A DNA stretch of 64,000 bases from an uncultured Peptostreptococcaceae bacterium (GCA_910588185.1 CAJUQR010000004.1:150377-214376); one strand, 5' to 3'; shown: positions 51,954 to 62,352, numbered from the stretch's first letter. Notes: generated by a model from the sequence alone, not told the origin. Translations and numbers: made by a program.

Positions 51954-54416
51954 ATGATAGTTTCATTAGAATGGCTAAAAGATTATACAGATGTAAATGT
52001 TTACCCTAAAGAATTCTGTGACAGAATGATAATGTCCGGTTCTAACCTTGAAACCATGGAGCACGTTGGATGCGATATGGAAAATGTAGTAGTAGGAAAG
52101 ATAGTAAAGATAGATAAACATCCTGATGCCGATAAGCTGGTAGTATGTCAGCTTGAAGTAGGAGGCAGCAGTCTTGTGCAGATAGTCACAGGCGCTCCTA
52201 ACGTATTTGAAGGAGCATATGTTCCCGTAGCTCTTGATGGCAGCAGAATACCGGGACCTCTACACGGACAGCCAAAAAAAGAGGGAGGAGTTAAGATTAA
52301 AGCAGGTAAGCTAAGAGGCGTTGATTCATTTGGTATGCTTTGTTCCTTTGGAGAATTGGGATTTCAAGATAAAGTAGTTCCTGTAAATCAGAGAGACGGA
52401 ATATGGATATTAAATGGCGAATATCCTGTAGGAATGGATTTTGCCAAAGCTCTCGAACTTGAAGATTATATAATTGACTTTGAGATTACACCAAACAGAC
52501 CTGACTGCCTTTCTATGGTAGGTATGGCAAGAGAAGCGGCAGCAACTTTTGACACTAAAGTCAAACATCCTGAAACTAAGTGCAAAAATGAAACGGGAAA
52601 TGCCGCTGATTATGTCAGCGTAGAAGTAAAGTCGGATCTTTGCAAGAGATATGTGGCTAGGATTGTAAAAAATGTCAAAGTACAGGATTCGCCTTGGTGG
52701 CTTCAGAGAAGACTCATACATGCAGGCATGAGACCTATCAATAATATAGTAGACGTTACTAACTTTGTAATGCTTGAATACGGCCAGCCTATACATGCAT
52801 TTGATATAAATAGTGTTGCAGGACGTAAAATTGTTGTAGATACAGCTTATGAAGGAGAAAAATTCACTACTCTTGACGGCAGCGAAAGGACATTGGACGA
52901 TAAAATGCTCATGATTCATGATGCAGAAAAGTCTATTGCCGTTGCGGGAGTTATGGGTGGACTTAACTCAGAAATTGAAAATGATACTGATACAATAATA
53001 ATTGAATCGGCTAATTTCTTAGGAAACAGCGTGAGAACCACGGCTAAAAGGCTGGGACTTAGGACAGAGGCGTCTTCCAGATATGAAAAAGGAATAGATT
53101 ATAATATATGCCAGGATGCGGCAGACAGAGTATGTTACCTCATAGAGATGATAGGTGCAGGAACTGTTGTCGGCGGACGAGTAGATGTCTATAATACTGA
53201 GAAAGAAGACAATACGGTTCATGGCAGAGTAAGCAGAATCAATAAAGTTCTTGGAGTTGAAATACCAAGAGAACAGATGGTTAAATATTTTGAAAGCTTA
53301 GAGATGAAAGTCACAGGAGACGGAGATGATTTATATGTAACTCCTCCTACTGTAAGGCAGGATATTGAGATTGAAGAGGATTTAATCGAAGAGGTTGCAA
53401 GACTTTATGGATATGATAAGCTTCCTGTAACTATTCCTAAAGGAAATAATGAAGCTTCTCAGCCATATGAAAGAGATGTAAAAGATTTGGCAAGAGAAGC
53501 GATGTGTGGTCTTGGTGCTAACGAAATTCAGACATATTCATTTGTAAGCCCTAAGGGAGTAGATAACATCAGAATAGATGAGGATTCATGGGAAAGGGCT
53601 TTCGTCAGACTTATAAATCCTCTCGGTGAGGATACTTCTGTTATGAGAACTGTGCTTACTCCTGAGATGCTCGAAGTTTTGGGAAGAAACTATTCAAGAA
53701 ATATTGAATCCGTAAGAGCTTTTGAAATAGGTAATACATTCATGGTTAATCTTTTAGATGAAAAAGATTTGCCTACAGAAAGCGACGCTATGTCCATAGG
53801 ACTTTACGGCAAGGAAGAAGATTTCTTTACTTTAAAGGGAATTATAGTTGAAATGCTTGGCAAACTTGGAATCAAGGATTTAGAATTCATACCTGAGAAA
53901 GAATACGGATGTTATCATCCGGGCAGGTGTGCAAGAATATTGATTAAGGAGATTCATTACGGTTCAAACGGGCCTGAAGAAGAACTTGTTGAACTTGGAA
54001 TAATGGGAGAAGTACATCCTGATGTAGCTGAAAAATATGGCATAGGAGTTCGTTGCTATACTGCGGAACTTATGTTTAACGTAGTTACAGAGATGGCTAA
54101 CCTTGAAAAATCTTATTCTCAGCTGCCTAAATATCCTTCAACATCAAGAGATATAGCCCTTGTCGTTGGTGAAGATATGGCAGTTGGAGATATAGAGAAA
54201 GTTATAAAAGGTGCAGGAGGAAAGCTCCTAAGAGATATTAAATTGTTTGATGTTTATAGAGGACCACAGGTAGGTGAAGATAAGAAGAGCGTTGCTTTTG
54301 CACTTACTTACAGGCATGATGAAAAGACATTGACTGATGATGATGTTAACAAAGTTCACGGCAAAATATTAAAAGCCCTTAAAGAAAAATTAGATGTAAC
54401 TCTTAGAGATATTTAA
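51954..54416 (+). CDS. pheT: Phenylalanyl-tRNA synthetase beta subunit
   Basis: An 820-residue subunit with an N-terminal tRNA-binding OB fold (VGKIVKIDKHPDADKLVVCQ), B3/B4 editing domain (EITPNRPDCLS, RPINNIVDVTNFVMLEYGQP), B5, a degenerate synthetase core and the C-terminal ferredoxin-fold anticodon-binding domain (YPSTSRDIALVV). Length is standard. AGGAGG lies before the ATG, 14 bp after pheS. Confidence 0.97.
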   Translation: MIVSLEWLKDYTDVNVYPKEFCDRMIMSGSNLETMEHVGCDMENVVVGKIVKIDKHPDADKLVVCQLEVGGSSLVQIVTGAPNVFEGAYVPVALDGSRIPGPLHGQPKKEGGVKIKAGKLRGVDSFGMLCSFGELGFQDKVVPVNQRDGIWILNGEYPVGMDFAKALELEDYIIDFEITPNRPDCLSMVGMAREAAATFDTKVKHPETKCKNETGNAADYVSVEVKSDLCKRYVARIVKNVKVQDSPWWLQRRLIHAGMRPINNIVDVTNFVMLEYGQPIHAFDINSVAGRKIVVDTAYEGEKFTTLDGSERTLDDKMLMIHDAEKSIAVAGVMGGLNSEIENDTDTIIIESANFLGNSVRTTAKRLGLRTEASSRYEKGIDYNICQDAADRVCYLIEMIGAGTVVGGRVDVYNTEKEDNTVHGRVSRINKVLGVEIPREQMVKYFESLEMKVTGDGDDLYVTPPTVRQDIEIEEDLIEEVARLYGYDKLPVTIPKGNNEASQPYERDVKDLAREAMCGLGANEIQTYSFVSPKGVDNIRIDEDSWERAFVRLINPLGEDTSVMRTVLTPEMLEVLGRNYSRNIESVRAFEIGNTFMVNLLDEKDLPTESDAMSIGLYGKEEDFFTLKGIIVEMLGKLGIKDLEFIPEKEYGCYHPGRCARILIKEIHYGSNGPEEELVELGIMGEVHPDVAEKYGIGVRCYTAELMFNVVTEMANLEKSYSQLPKYPSTSRDIALVVGEDMAVGDIEKVIKGAGGKLLRDIKLFDVYRGPQVGEDKKSVAFALTYRHDEKTLTDDDVNKVHGKILKALKEKLDVTLRDI

Positions 54417-54427
54417 GGAGAACAAGT

Positions 54428-54901
54428 ATGGAGAACAACAGGGTAAAAGTAAGGATTTATGGACAGGAATACACTATAGCAGGTGAAAGAGATGAAGAAA
54501 CCATAAGAAAAATTGCAGACCATGTCAATGAAAGGATGCGGCAGCTGGGACGCAGCTATTCGACAAGTGGTCAGGTAACCCTCGCTGTTTTAACTGCTAT
54601 AAATATAGCTGATGAATATTTTGATGCTTTAGAATTGATAGATGAACTTAAGGAGTCTAAGGTTCAGCTTGAAAAAGATACTAAACATTATTTGAAAATG
54701 TGGGACGAAGCTAAAAAAAGCTTCGCCCTTTATAAAGAAAATGCAGCAAAAGCTGCTGAAGAAAAGAAGGAGAGCGACGACAAGTATAAGGAACTACAAG
54801 CACGCTGCAGCGAGTTTGAAAATTCCTTCTTTGATCTTCAAATGGAGAATTTACAGTTGAAGAACGAACTTGACAAATACAAAAAGTCTAATGGAATCTA
54901 A
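54428..54901 (+). CDS. zapA: Cell division protein ZapA
   Basis: A 157-residue protein with a ZapA head (VRIYGQEYTIAGERDEETI, VTLAVLTAINIADEYF) and a long C-terminal coiled coil (about 70-155). It bundles FtsZ filaments. The start follows AAGGAG 11 bp after pheT; its end overlaps mutS2. Confidence 0.92.
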   Translation: MENNRVKVRIYGQEYTIAGERDEETIRKIADHVNERMRQLGRSYSTSGQVTLAVLTAINIADEYFDALELIDELKESKVQLEKDTKHYLKMWDEAKKSFALYKENAAKAAEEKKESDDKYKELQARCSEFENSFFDLQMENLQLKNELDKYKKSNGI

Positions 54902-57263
54902 GACGTTTAATACTCTTGAGTACAACAAAATAATAGAACTGTTATCGGAGCAGGCAAGCTGCGATATGGCAAAAAAAATACTCCGCAGTATTAAGCCTAT
55001 GACTTGTGCAGCGGAGATTTGTGATGCTATTTCAGAGACTACAGAGGCTCAGACTGTCATAATCAAAAAAGGTATGGTACCTCTTGGACAAATTTATGAT
55101 ATATCAGGAAGCCTGAGCTTTGCACGCAAGGGTGGAAGCCTTAATATGAAACAGCTTCTACAAGTTTTATATAATTTGAAAGTTGCGAGCAATGTTATTA
55201 CTTTTTTGAAAAGTGATTTACCTGAATTGCCTATTATAGATTCTATAAGGGAGGTTTTGGTGACTTTTCCAAGGCTTGCAGAAAACATAGACAGATGTAT
55301 ATTGTCAGAAGATGAAATGGCAGATAATGCATCTAGCGAACTTAAAAATATAAGGCGCAGTATAACAAGACAAAATGATGCTATCAAGAACAGGATTAAC
55401 AATATATTGAATTCTGCCGATAATAGGACATATCTGCAAGACTCCATAGTTACTATTAGAGATGGCAGATATGTAATACCTGTTAAGGCTGAACACAGAG
55501 GAAGATTTCAAGGGATTATACATGACCAGTCTTCAACAGGAGCGACTCTCTTTATTGAACCTCAGGTTATAGTAAATATGAATAATGAGCTCAGGGAACT
55601 TGAACTTGCAGAAAAAGTGGAAGTTGAGAGAATTTTATTAGAGCTTTCTTCTGCTGTCGCAGAACATTTTCATGAGATAATGAATAATCAAAAGCTTCTC
55701 ATAGACTTAGATGTTATATTTGCGAAAGGAAAGCTGTCTATGTTGATGGGCGGTGAAGCTCCGGAGATTGCAGAGGATGGCATGCTCCATCTTAAGTCTG
55801 CGAGGCACCCTCTCATAGATAAGAAAAAAGTTATTCCTATTGATGTAAAATTGGGTGATGATTATAAGACTCTTGTTGTAACAGGTCCTAATACAGGAGG
55901 AAAAACTGTTACTCTTAAAACAGTAGGATTGTTGGTATTGATGGCTCAGAGCGGACTTCATATACCTGCGGCGATGACTAGCAGGATACCGGTTTTTGAA
56001 AGAGTATTTGCGGATATAGGAGATGAACAGAGCATTGAGCAGAGTCTGTCCACTTTTTCTTCCCATATGAAAAATATAGTTTATATATTAGGTGAAGTTA
56101 ATAATAACTCTCTTGTGCTTCTTGATGAGCTTGGAGCAGGCACAGACCCTACGGAAGGAGCGGCGCTGGCAATTTCAATATTGGAAAATCTTAAGAATTG
56201 GGGAGCATGTACCATAGCAACTACCCATTATAATGAGCTTAAAAAATATGCACTTTCTACAGATGGTGTAGAAAATGGATCTATGGAGTTTAATATAAAT
56301 ACACTTAGTCCTACTTATAGACTTATGACAGGAATACCTGGCAAATCCAATGCTTTTGAGATTTCAAGAAAGCTGGGGCTTTCAGAAGAATTGATAAATA
56401 GGGCTTCTGAACTTCTTGAGCGTAAAGATATAGAGTTTGAAGATGTGATTCAGAGCATAGAAAAGGACAAGAAAAGGGCTGAGGAAGAACGAGATGAGGC
56501 TACTATGCTTAACATCTCAATGAAAAAGCAGAAAGAAGAACTTGAAAAGCAAGCGGTTCGTATCAAAGAGCAGGAAAGAGATATAATTCAAAAAGCTAAG
56601 GAAGAGGCTAGAAGCATTCTCAAGGAAGCTAAGGATACTGCCGGCGATGTGAGCAAGGAACTGCGAAGACTAAGTAAAATTGATAGTCTAGGAGAAAGAA
56701 ACAGACGATTTGATGAGACCAAGAAGAGACTTAAAGAGGCAGAGGATAAGTTTGCAGAGAGAATGGTAAGAAGAGTTAACCAGAGCCCTGTAAACGTGGA
56801 TAAACTTAAAGTTGGAGACAAAGTCAGAGTTCTTACTTTAGACCAGGCCGGTGAGATATTATCGCTACCTGACAGTAAGGGCGATTTGGTTGTAAAGATA
56901 GGAATAATGAAAGTTAACATAAATGTTGATGATCTGATGTTTCTCGAGAATGATATAAAAAAGGAAGACAAGGCGAAGGGCAGATATGGCAGTCTTTACA
57001 AGAGTAAAGCGCAGAGTATATCTGTATCTGTGAATGTTCAAGGTGAAAACTTAGACGATGCGGTGATGGATGTTGATAAATACCTTGACGATGCCTTTAT
57101 GGCAGGTCTAAAGGAGGTTACTGTAATCCATGGAAGAGGAGAGGGAATCCTCAAAGAAGGTTTAAGGAAACTTTTTAGAAGACATAAACATGTGGCATCA
57201 TACAGAAAAGGCGGTTATAATGAAGGCGGCGACGGAGTCACTATAGTGACGCTGAAGGAGTAG
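54891..57263 (+). CDS. mutS2: Endonuclease/ribosome-rescue ATPase MutS2
   Basis: A 790-residue MutS-like protein lacking the mismatch-recognition domain. It has an N-terminal core and clamp, an ATPase with Walker A GPNTGGKTVTLK and Walker B LLDELGAGTDPTEGAAL, a KOW-like insert and a C-terminal Smr nuclease domain (VIHGRGEGILKEGLRK). The family is linked to suppression of recombination and to splitting collided ribosomes. The ATG at 54891 gives the usual N-terminus (LEYNKII) and overlaps the zapA stop by 11 bases. Confidence 0.95.
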   Translation: MESKTFNTLEYNKIIELLSEQASCDMAKKILRSIKPMTCAAEICDAISETTEAQTVIIKKGMVPLGQIYDISGSLSFARKGGSLNMKQLLQVLYNLKVASNVITFLKSDLPELPIIDSIREVLVTFPRLAENIDRCILSEDEMADNASSELKNIRRSITRQNDAIKNRINNILNSADNRTYLQDSIVTIRDGRYVIPVKAEHRGRFQGIIHDQSSTGATLFIEPQVIVNMNNELRELELAEKVEVERILLELSSAVAEHFHEIMNNQKLLIDLDVIFAKGKLSMLMGGEAPEIAEDGMLHLKSARHPLIDKKKVIPIDVKLGDDYKTLVVTGPNTGGKTVTLKTVGLLVLMAQSGLHIPAAMTSRIPVFERVFADIGDEQSIEQSLSTFSSHMKNIVYILGEVNNNSLVLLDELGAGTDPTEGAALAISILENLKNWGACTIATTHYNELKKYALSTDGVENGSMEFNINTLSPTYRLMTGIPGKSNAFEISRKLGLSEELINRASELLERKDIEFEDVIQSIEKDKKRAEEERDEATMLNISMKKQKEELEKQAVRIKEQERDIIQKAKEEARSILKEAKDTAGDVSKELRRLSKIDSLGERNRRFDETKKRLKEAEDKFAERMVRRVNQSPVNVDKLKVGDKVRVLTLDQAGEILSLPDSKGDLVVKIGIMKVNINVDDLMFLENDIKKEDKAKGRYGSLYKSKAQSISVSVNVQGENLDDAVMDVDKYLDDAFMAGLKEVTVIHGRGEGILKEGLRKLFRRHKHVASYRKGGYNEGGDGVTIVTLKE

Positions 57264-57267
57264 ATAC

Positions 57268-57708
57268 ATGTATATAATAAGCAAATGTCTCCTTGGGCAT
57301 AATTGTAAATATAATGGCGGCAATAATAAAAACGAAAATGTAATAGAATTTTGCAATAAGCATAAATATATTGCAGTATGTCCTGAATCTCTGGGAAACT
57401 TGCCTTGCCCAAGGCCTCCGGCAGAGATAACAGAGGGATGTGTAATTGACAAAAATGGAAGAGATGTGACGCAAAGTTTTGCAGATGGAGCCAAAGCTGC
57501 CATGAATATCTGTATAAAAGTTTCTGAAGAGCTAGGAGAAAGACTGGAAGGCGCCATATTAAAAGCTAACAGTCCTTCATGTGGGCATGGCAAGGTCTAT
57601 GACGGAACTTTTTCAGGAGTGCTAACTGATGGTAACGGCATTTTTGCAAGGTTGCTTAAGGAGAACGGAATAGATATAATTACAGAAAAGGAGAAGATAA
57701 AATGGTAA
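57268..57708 (+). CDS. DUF523 family protein
   Basis: A 146-residue protein with the DUF523 signatures SKCLLGHNCKYNGGNN, CPESLGNLPCPRPPAEI and LKANSPSCGHG. Its conserved cysteines suggest an Fe-S or metal site. The function is not known; some relatives are fused to DUF1722. It starts 5 bp after mutS2 and overlaps argS by 7 bases. Confidence 0.88.
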   Translation: MYIISKCLLGHNCKYNGGNNKNENVIEFCNKHKYIAVCPESLGNLPCPRPPAEITEGCVIDKNGRDVTQSFADGAKAAMNICIKVSEELGERLEGAILKANSPSCGHGKVYDGTFSGVLTDGNGIFARLLKENGIDIITEKEKIKW

Positions 57709-59420
57709 ATTTCAAGGAAGAAATTGCAAAGATTATATCGGGACATATCGATGGTCTTTCTGAGCAGGATATATATAATATGATTGAAATCCCACAGGAT
57801 TCAAAGATGGGAGATTATGCATTTCCATGCTTTAAGCTGGCAAAAACTCTGAGAAAAGCTCCTCCTATGATAGCTTCAGATATTGCTGCAAAAATAGGAG
57901 ATAATTCAATATTTGAAAAAGTTGAGCAGGTAAATGCTTATGTGAATATGTTTATATCCAAAGAAGAATTGGTCAAGGACGTAATTGTGGAGGTCCTTAA
58001 AGAGGGAGAAGATTATGGCAAGACAGATATAGGCGGAGGAAAAACTGTAATTGTAGAGTTTTCATCCCCTAACATAGCTAAGCCGTTCCACATAGGTCAT
58101 ATAAGAAGTACTGTGATAGGAAACTCTATAAATAAGATATATAAAGCTATGGGATATAATGTGGTTCGTATTAATCACCTTGGAGATTACGGAACACAGT
58201 TCGGAAAGATGATCTGCGCTTACAGACATTGGGGAAATAAAGAAGATGTAATCAAAGAACCTATAAAGACTCTTCTTCATTATTATACTAAATTCCATGA
58301 AGAGGTAGATAATCATCCTGAGCTTGATGATGAAGCAAGACAAATATTTACAAAGCTTGAGCATGGTGAAAAGGAAGAGACAGAGCTCTGGCAGTGGTTT
58401 AGAGATGAGAGCTTAAAAGAATTCAACAGAGTATATAAAATGCTTGGTATAGAATTTGATTCTTATGCAGGAGAAAGCTTTTATTCTGACAAGATGCCAC
58501 AAGTGGTTCAAATGTTAAAGGATAATAATCTCATAGAAAAATCACAGGGCGCCGAAATAGTGGATCTTGAACCTTATGGCCTTACGCCTGCACTGATCAC
58601 TAAGTCAGATGGTTCATCTCTGTATATTACAAGAGATATAGCAGCTTCTGTTTATAGAAAAAATACTTATGATTTCTATAAAAATATATATGTTGTAGCA
58701 TCTCAGCAAAATCTTCACTTCCAACAGTGGATAAAGATTATAGAGCTTTTGGGCTTTGATTGGGCAAGAGACAATATTCACGTTCCTTTTGGTCTTGTAA
58801 GCCTTGAGGAGGGAACTATGTCCACTCGTCACGGAAGAGTAGTGTTCCTTGAAGATGTACTAAACAGAGCAGTTGAGCAGACGAAAGAAATCATAAAAGA
58901 AAAAGGCGTAAATACGGATAATATAGAAGAGACAGCTAAACAGGTAGGAATAGGCGCAGTAGTATTCCAAGAACTGTCTAACAATAGAATAAAGGATTAT
59001 GTTTTCTCATGGAACAAAGTTCTTGACTTTAACGGAGAAACAGGTCCTTATGTTCAGTACACTTATGCCAGAGCGGCCAGTGTTCTTCGTAATGCAGGGC
59101 AGGAGGCGTGTGCTAAAGCATTGGATGCACACAACATCAATCCTGAATATATTACAGGTGATAGTGCATATGAGCTTGCGAAACTTATTTATGCATTGCC
59201 GCAGACTATTGTTGATGCAGGTGAAAAATATGAGCCATCGGTCGTTACAAGACATATCGTAAATTTGGCTCAAGCATTTAATCGTTTTTATCATGATGAA
59301 CACATCTTGGTAGATAATGAAGAAGAAAAGATTACTAAGTTAGCCATGGTTGCAGCAGCTAAAACTGCAATAAAGAACGGTCTTGCGCTGCTTGGAATGG
59401 AAGCGCCGGAGCGTATGTAG
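57702..59420 (+). CDS. argS: Arginyl-tRNA synthetase
   Basis: A 572-residue class I synthetase with an N-terminal tRNA-binding domain, the HIGH-containing SSPNIAKPFHIGHIRST, a KMSKS-equivalent STRHGR and a C-terminal anticodon-binding DALR domain (QAFNRFYHDEHIL). Length is standard. An overlapping start with the DUF523 gene implies coupling. No terminator was recognised after it; a long repeat-bearing gap follows. Confidence 0.96.
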   Translation: MVNFKEEIAKIISGHIDGLSEQDIYNMIEIPQDSKMGDYAFPCFKLAKTLRKAPPMIASDIAAKIGDNSIFEKVEQVNAYVNMFISKEELVKDVIVEVLKEGEDYGKTDIGGGKTVIVEFSSPNIAKPFHIGHIRSTVIGNSINKIYKAMGYNVVRINHLGDYGTQFGKMICAYRHWGNKEDVIKEPIKTLLHYYTKFHEEVDNHPELDDEARQIFTKLEHGEKEETELWQWFRDESLKEFNRVYKMLGIEFDSYAGESFYSDKMPQVVQMLKDNNLIEKSQGAEIVDLEPYGLTPALITKSDGSSLYITRDIAASVYRKNTYDFYKNIYVVASQQNLHFQQWIKIIELLGFDWARDNIHVPFGLVSLEEGTMSTRHGRVVFLEDVLNRAVEQTKEIIKEKGVNTDNIEETAKQVGIGAVVFQELSNNRIKDYVFSWNKVLDFNGETGPYVQYTYARAASVLRNAGQEACAKALDAHNINPEYITGDSAYELAKLIYALPQTIVDAGEKYEPSVVTRHIVNLAQAFNRFYHDEHILVDNEEEKITKLAMVAAAKTAIKNGLALLGMEAPERM

Positions 59421-59454
59421 TTTTTGATTATCATATTCTCGTTAAGCCTGATTT

Positions 59455-59624
59455 AAATTTATACTTCCTTGTCAGTGCTGCTTTCTGTTTTGCAAATCAA
59501 GTCGGCTGGAACTCGCTCATAGGAGCTCAGACAGCCATCCGCCTTGAGCAAAAAAGAGAAAGCGCACTTTGGAAGCATGGAAATTTTAATCAAAGCTTCC
59601 TCGAATATGATAATCAAATTAGAG
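59455..59624 (+). repeat. 170-bp direct repeat, copy 1, with rod-like fold
   Basis: About 94% identical to 59754-59923. Bases about 59464-59576 form a long imperfect hairpin: CTTCC/GGAAG, AGTG/CACT, GCTTTCT/AGAAAGC, TTTTGC/GCAAAA, TCAAG/CTTGA, GGCTG/CAGCC and an apical GCTC/GAGC with ATAG loop. No conserved coding frame. It could be a mobile palindromic repeat or a structured RNA. Confidence 0.75.
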
Positions 59625-59753
59625 AAGCTGGGGTGTTTAGCCAATTTGGGCAAAACTTGCGAAATTTAATTTAAGGAGTACGAGAATTTTGTTCAAAGTC
59701 GCAAAAATATGATAATCTCCAGTTGGAGATCTATAAAGAATGGTTTCTTATTA

Positions 59754-59923
59754 AAATTTATACTTCCTTGTCAGTGTGGCTTTCTGTTTTGCAAATCAAG
59801 TCGGCTGGAACTCGCTCATAGGAACTCAGACAGCCATCCGCCTTGAGCAAAAAAGAGAAAGCGTACTTTGGAAGCATGGGAATTTTAATCAAAGCTGCTT
59901 GGAATATAATAATCAAATCAGAA
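59754..59923 (+). repeat. 170-bp direct repeat, copy 2, with rod-like fold
   Basis: Offset 299 bp from copy 1 with about ten substitutions. The C-to-T change near 59863 leaves a G-U pair in the lower stem. The apical stem has one mismatch here. Between the copies (59625-59753) there is only a small hairpin (ATCTCC-AGTT-GGAGAT). The copy ends 46 bp before the radical SAM gene, so its transcript could start inside or downstream of the repeat. Confidence 0.75.
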
Positions 59924-59968
59924 AATTTTTATATGTAGTGAATAGAAAGGAAATGAGGGAAATAGCTT

Positions 59969-60841
59969 ATGCGATATGTAGGAGATATTTACAGACCACC
60001 TAGTGAAGCGTACAGTCTTTTAGTTCAGGTTACTATCGGCTGTTCACACAACAAATGTACTTTTTGTAACATGTTTAAAGCAAAACAGTTTAAGGTACGT
60101 AAACCTGAGGAAGTTATAGAAGATTTGGCATGGGCAAGATCCCATTATTCCAAAGTAGAAAGAATCTTTTTATGTGACGGGGATGCATTATGCCTTGCTA
60201 CCAGTAAACTATTGGTTATATTAGATTATATTAAGGAAAATTTTCCTGAGTGTGAACGAGTTACATTGTATGGAAGAGCTACAGATGTTCTTCGTAAGAC
60301 TCCTGAAGATTTAAAAACTCTCAAAGAACACGGCGTAACGATGGTATATCTTGGAGCAGAATCGGGCAGCAGCAAGGTTCTTGAAATGATAAATAAGGGA
60401 GAAACCAGAGAACAGCTGATTGAGGGAGTAAAGAAACTTGAGAATTTAGGTATAAAAACCTCAGTAACATTTATAAGTGGCCTTGGAGGTCCTGAGCTTT
60501 GGGAAGAACATGCTATAGAGACAGGCAAGATGATAACGGAGATGAACGCTTCATATGTTAGCCTTTTGACATTGATGCTTCAGCCGCCTGCTCCTATGTA
60601 TGATGACTATAAGGCAGGGAAATTTAAAATGCTTTCTGCGGAAGAAGTCTTGGCTGAAACATGTTTATTGCTTCAGCATGCAAGACCTTCAAAACCTTGT
60701 GTTTTCAGAAGCAATCATGCTTCCAACTATGTATCGTTGAGAGGTAATTTGCCTATGGATAATGAAAGCATGATAAAATCGCTTAAACGTTGTATGGAGG
60801 ATAAGGGTTTATTAAAAGACGATAGATTCAGAATGTTGTAA
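59969..60841 (+). CDS. Radical SAM protein of unknown specificity
   Basis: A 290-residue radical SAM enzyme with the cluster motif in CSHNKCTFCNMF (CxxxxCxxC spacing, slightly longer than the usual CxxxCxxC), FLCDGDAL as the GGE-like strand, YLGAESGSSKVL and FISGLGGPE. The C-terminal part (about 215-290) contains HARPSKPCVFRSNHASNYV. It resembles the HemN/Elp3-type partial TIM-barrel group; the substrate is unknown. GAGGGA precedes the ATG. It is 2 bp from the next radical SAM gene. Confidence 0.85.
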   Translation: MRYVGDIYRPPSEAYSLLVQVTIGCSHNKCTFCNMFKAKQFKVRKPEEVIEDLAWARSHYSKVERIFLCDGDALCLATSKLLVILDYIKENFPECERVTLYGRATDVLRKTPEDLKTLKEHGVTMVYLGAESGSSKVLEMINKGETREQLIEGVKKLENLGIKTSVTFISGLGGPELWEEHAIETGKMITEMNASYVSLLTLMLQPPAPMYDDYKAGKFKMLSAEEVLAETCLLLQHARPSKPCVFRSNHASNYVSLRGNLPMDNESMIKSLKRCMEDKGLLKDDRFRML

Positions 60842-60843
60842 TT

Positions 60844-62349
60844 ATGAAAATACTGCTTACTACTTTAAATTCACAATATGTTCATAGTAATCCGGCGTTG
60901 AAGTATTTTTATACGGTACTTGCAAATACTTCAAACGAGATTGAAATTAAAGAATTTACCATAAACAATGATCCACTGTATATATATGGAGAAATATTGA
61001 GAGCAAACTATGATATGGTTTGCTTTTCATGCTATATTTGGAATATAGAACAGATTAAAGCTTTAGCATCAGATTTAAAAAAGGCAGAGCCTGGACTTAA
61101 GATAGTTTTGGGTGGTCCTGAAGTGAGCTTCGAAGGCCATATTTTTGCACAGGATAATCCTTTTATAGATTACATAATATGCGGTGAAGGAGAATATCCT
61201 CTATATCGTCTGTGTAATATAGTAGGAAGAGACGAGACTCTTTTAAATACAGTTCCCGGCCTTATATACAGACAAAGCGGCAAGATATACGTTAATCCCA
61301 GAATGGAGCCGATGGATTTTAATCAGATACCTTTTATGTATTCAGTACTTGAATGTGAAGAAGATAAAGTGGTTTACTATGAATCTACCAGAGGATGTCC
61401 TTTTGGATGCAGTTATTGTATGTCATCAATAGAAAAATCTGTAAGGGCTTTATCGATGGATAGGGTGAAAAGAGACCTTGGATATTTTCTTTACAAGGGA
61501 GTTGAGCAAGTTAAGTTTATAGACAGAACATTTAACTATGATGAAGCAAGAGCTTATGAAATCTTTAAGTATATAATTGATAACGACAACGGAGTTACTA
61601 ATTTTCATTGTGAGATTTGTGCAGACTTGCTCAGCGACAGGACTTTGTCTCTGTTATCTACAGCACGTAAAGGTTTGTTTCAATTTGAAATAGGAATACA
61701 GTCTGCAAATCCTGAAACGCTAAAAGCAGTAAACAGAAAAGAAAATATATATCCTATATTATATAATACTGAAAAACTTCTTGAACAGGGTAATATACAT
61801 ATTCATGTGGATCTTATAGCAGGTCTTCCGTATGAAACATATGAGTTATTTGAACGTTCTTTTGATAAGGTTTATAGTCTTGGCGCAGATATGTTCCAGC
61901 TTGGATTTTTAAAAGTTCTCAAAGGTACGCCTCTTGAATCGATGAAAGAGGAATTTCAAATAGTTTCAAGAGATAAAGCCCCTTATGAGGTTATATCGAC
62001 AAAGTGGATGAGTTCTTATGATTTGGCAAGGCTGAAGATGATAGAGAAGATGTTGAACTTGTATTATAATAGGGGCGGATTTGATAACATTCTCAAATTT
62101 TTACTGGTTGTAACAGAAAAAACACCATTTAAGTTCTACGAAGATTTGGCAGAATACTATTATAACAACGGTTTTCAACATAAACACAGGAAAAAAGAGG
62201 AGCAGTACAGAATAATTTATAAATATTGCATGGAAAATCTCGCAGGAGACAAAAAAGACAAAGCAAAGGAATTACTTATGAAGGATTTGACAGAAACTCT
62301 TATTCCTAAAGAAGTTAATCGTTTTCTCAAGAAAGGATGGGAGATGTAG
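60844..62349 (+). CDS. B12-binding-domain radical SAM protein (DUF4080-type)
   Basis: A 501-residue protein with an N-terminal cobalamin-binding-like domain (LLTTLNSQYVHSNPALKYF, VLGGPEVSFEG), then a radical SAM core with STRGCPFGCSYCMSS (CxxxCxxC) and DLIAGLPYETYE. The C-terminal region from about 380 resembles DUF4080. The substrate is unknown; relatives include methylthiotransferases and C-methylases. It starts 2 bp after the first radical SAM stop and is followed 3 bp later by the TPR gene. Confidence 0.88.
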   Translation: MKILLTTLNSQYVHSNPALKYFYTVLANTSNEIEIKEFTINNDPLYIYGEILRANYDMVCFSCYIWNIEQIKALASDLKKAEPGLKIVLGGPEVSFEGHIFAQDNPFIDYIICGEGEYPLYRLCNIVGRDETLLNTVPGLIYRQSGKIYVNPRMEPMDFNQIPFMYSVLECEEDKVVYYESTRGCPFGCSYCMSSIEKSVRALSMDRVKRDLGYFLYKGVEQVKFIDRTFNYDEARAYEIFKYIIDNDNGVTNFHCEICADLLSDRTLSLLSTARKGLFQFEIGIQSANPETLKAVNRKENIYPILYNTEKLLEQGNIHIHVDLIAGLPYETYELFERSFDKVYSLGADMFQLGFLKVLKGTPLESMKEEFQIVSRDKAPYEVISTKWMSSYDLARLKMIEKMLNLYYNRGGFDNILKFLLVVTEKTPFKFYEDLAEYYYNNGFQHKHRKKEEQYRIIYKYCMENLAGDKKDKAKELLMKDLTETLIPKEVNRFLKKGWEM

Positions 62350-62352
62350 ATT

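Noticed and set aside
59776..60003. 75-codon frame covering repeat copy 2
   Set aside because: The start and frame are not kept in copy 1, and the frame runs into the true radical SAM start.
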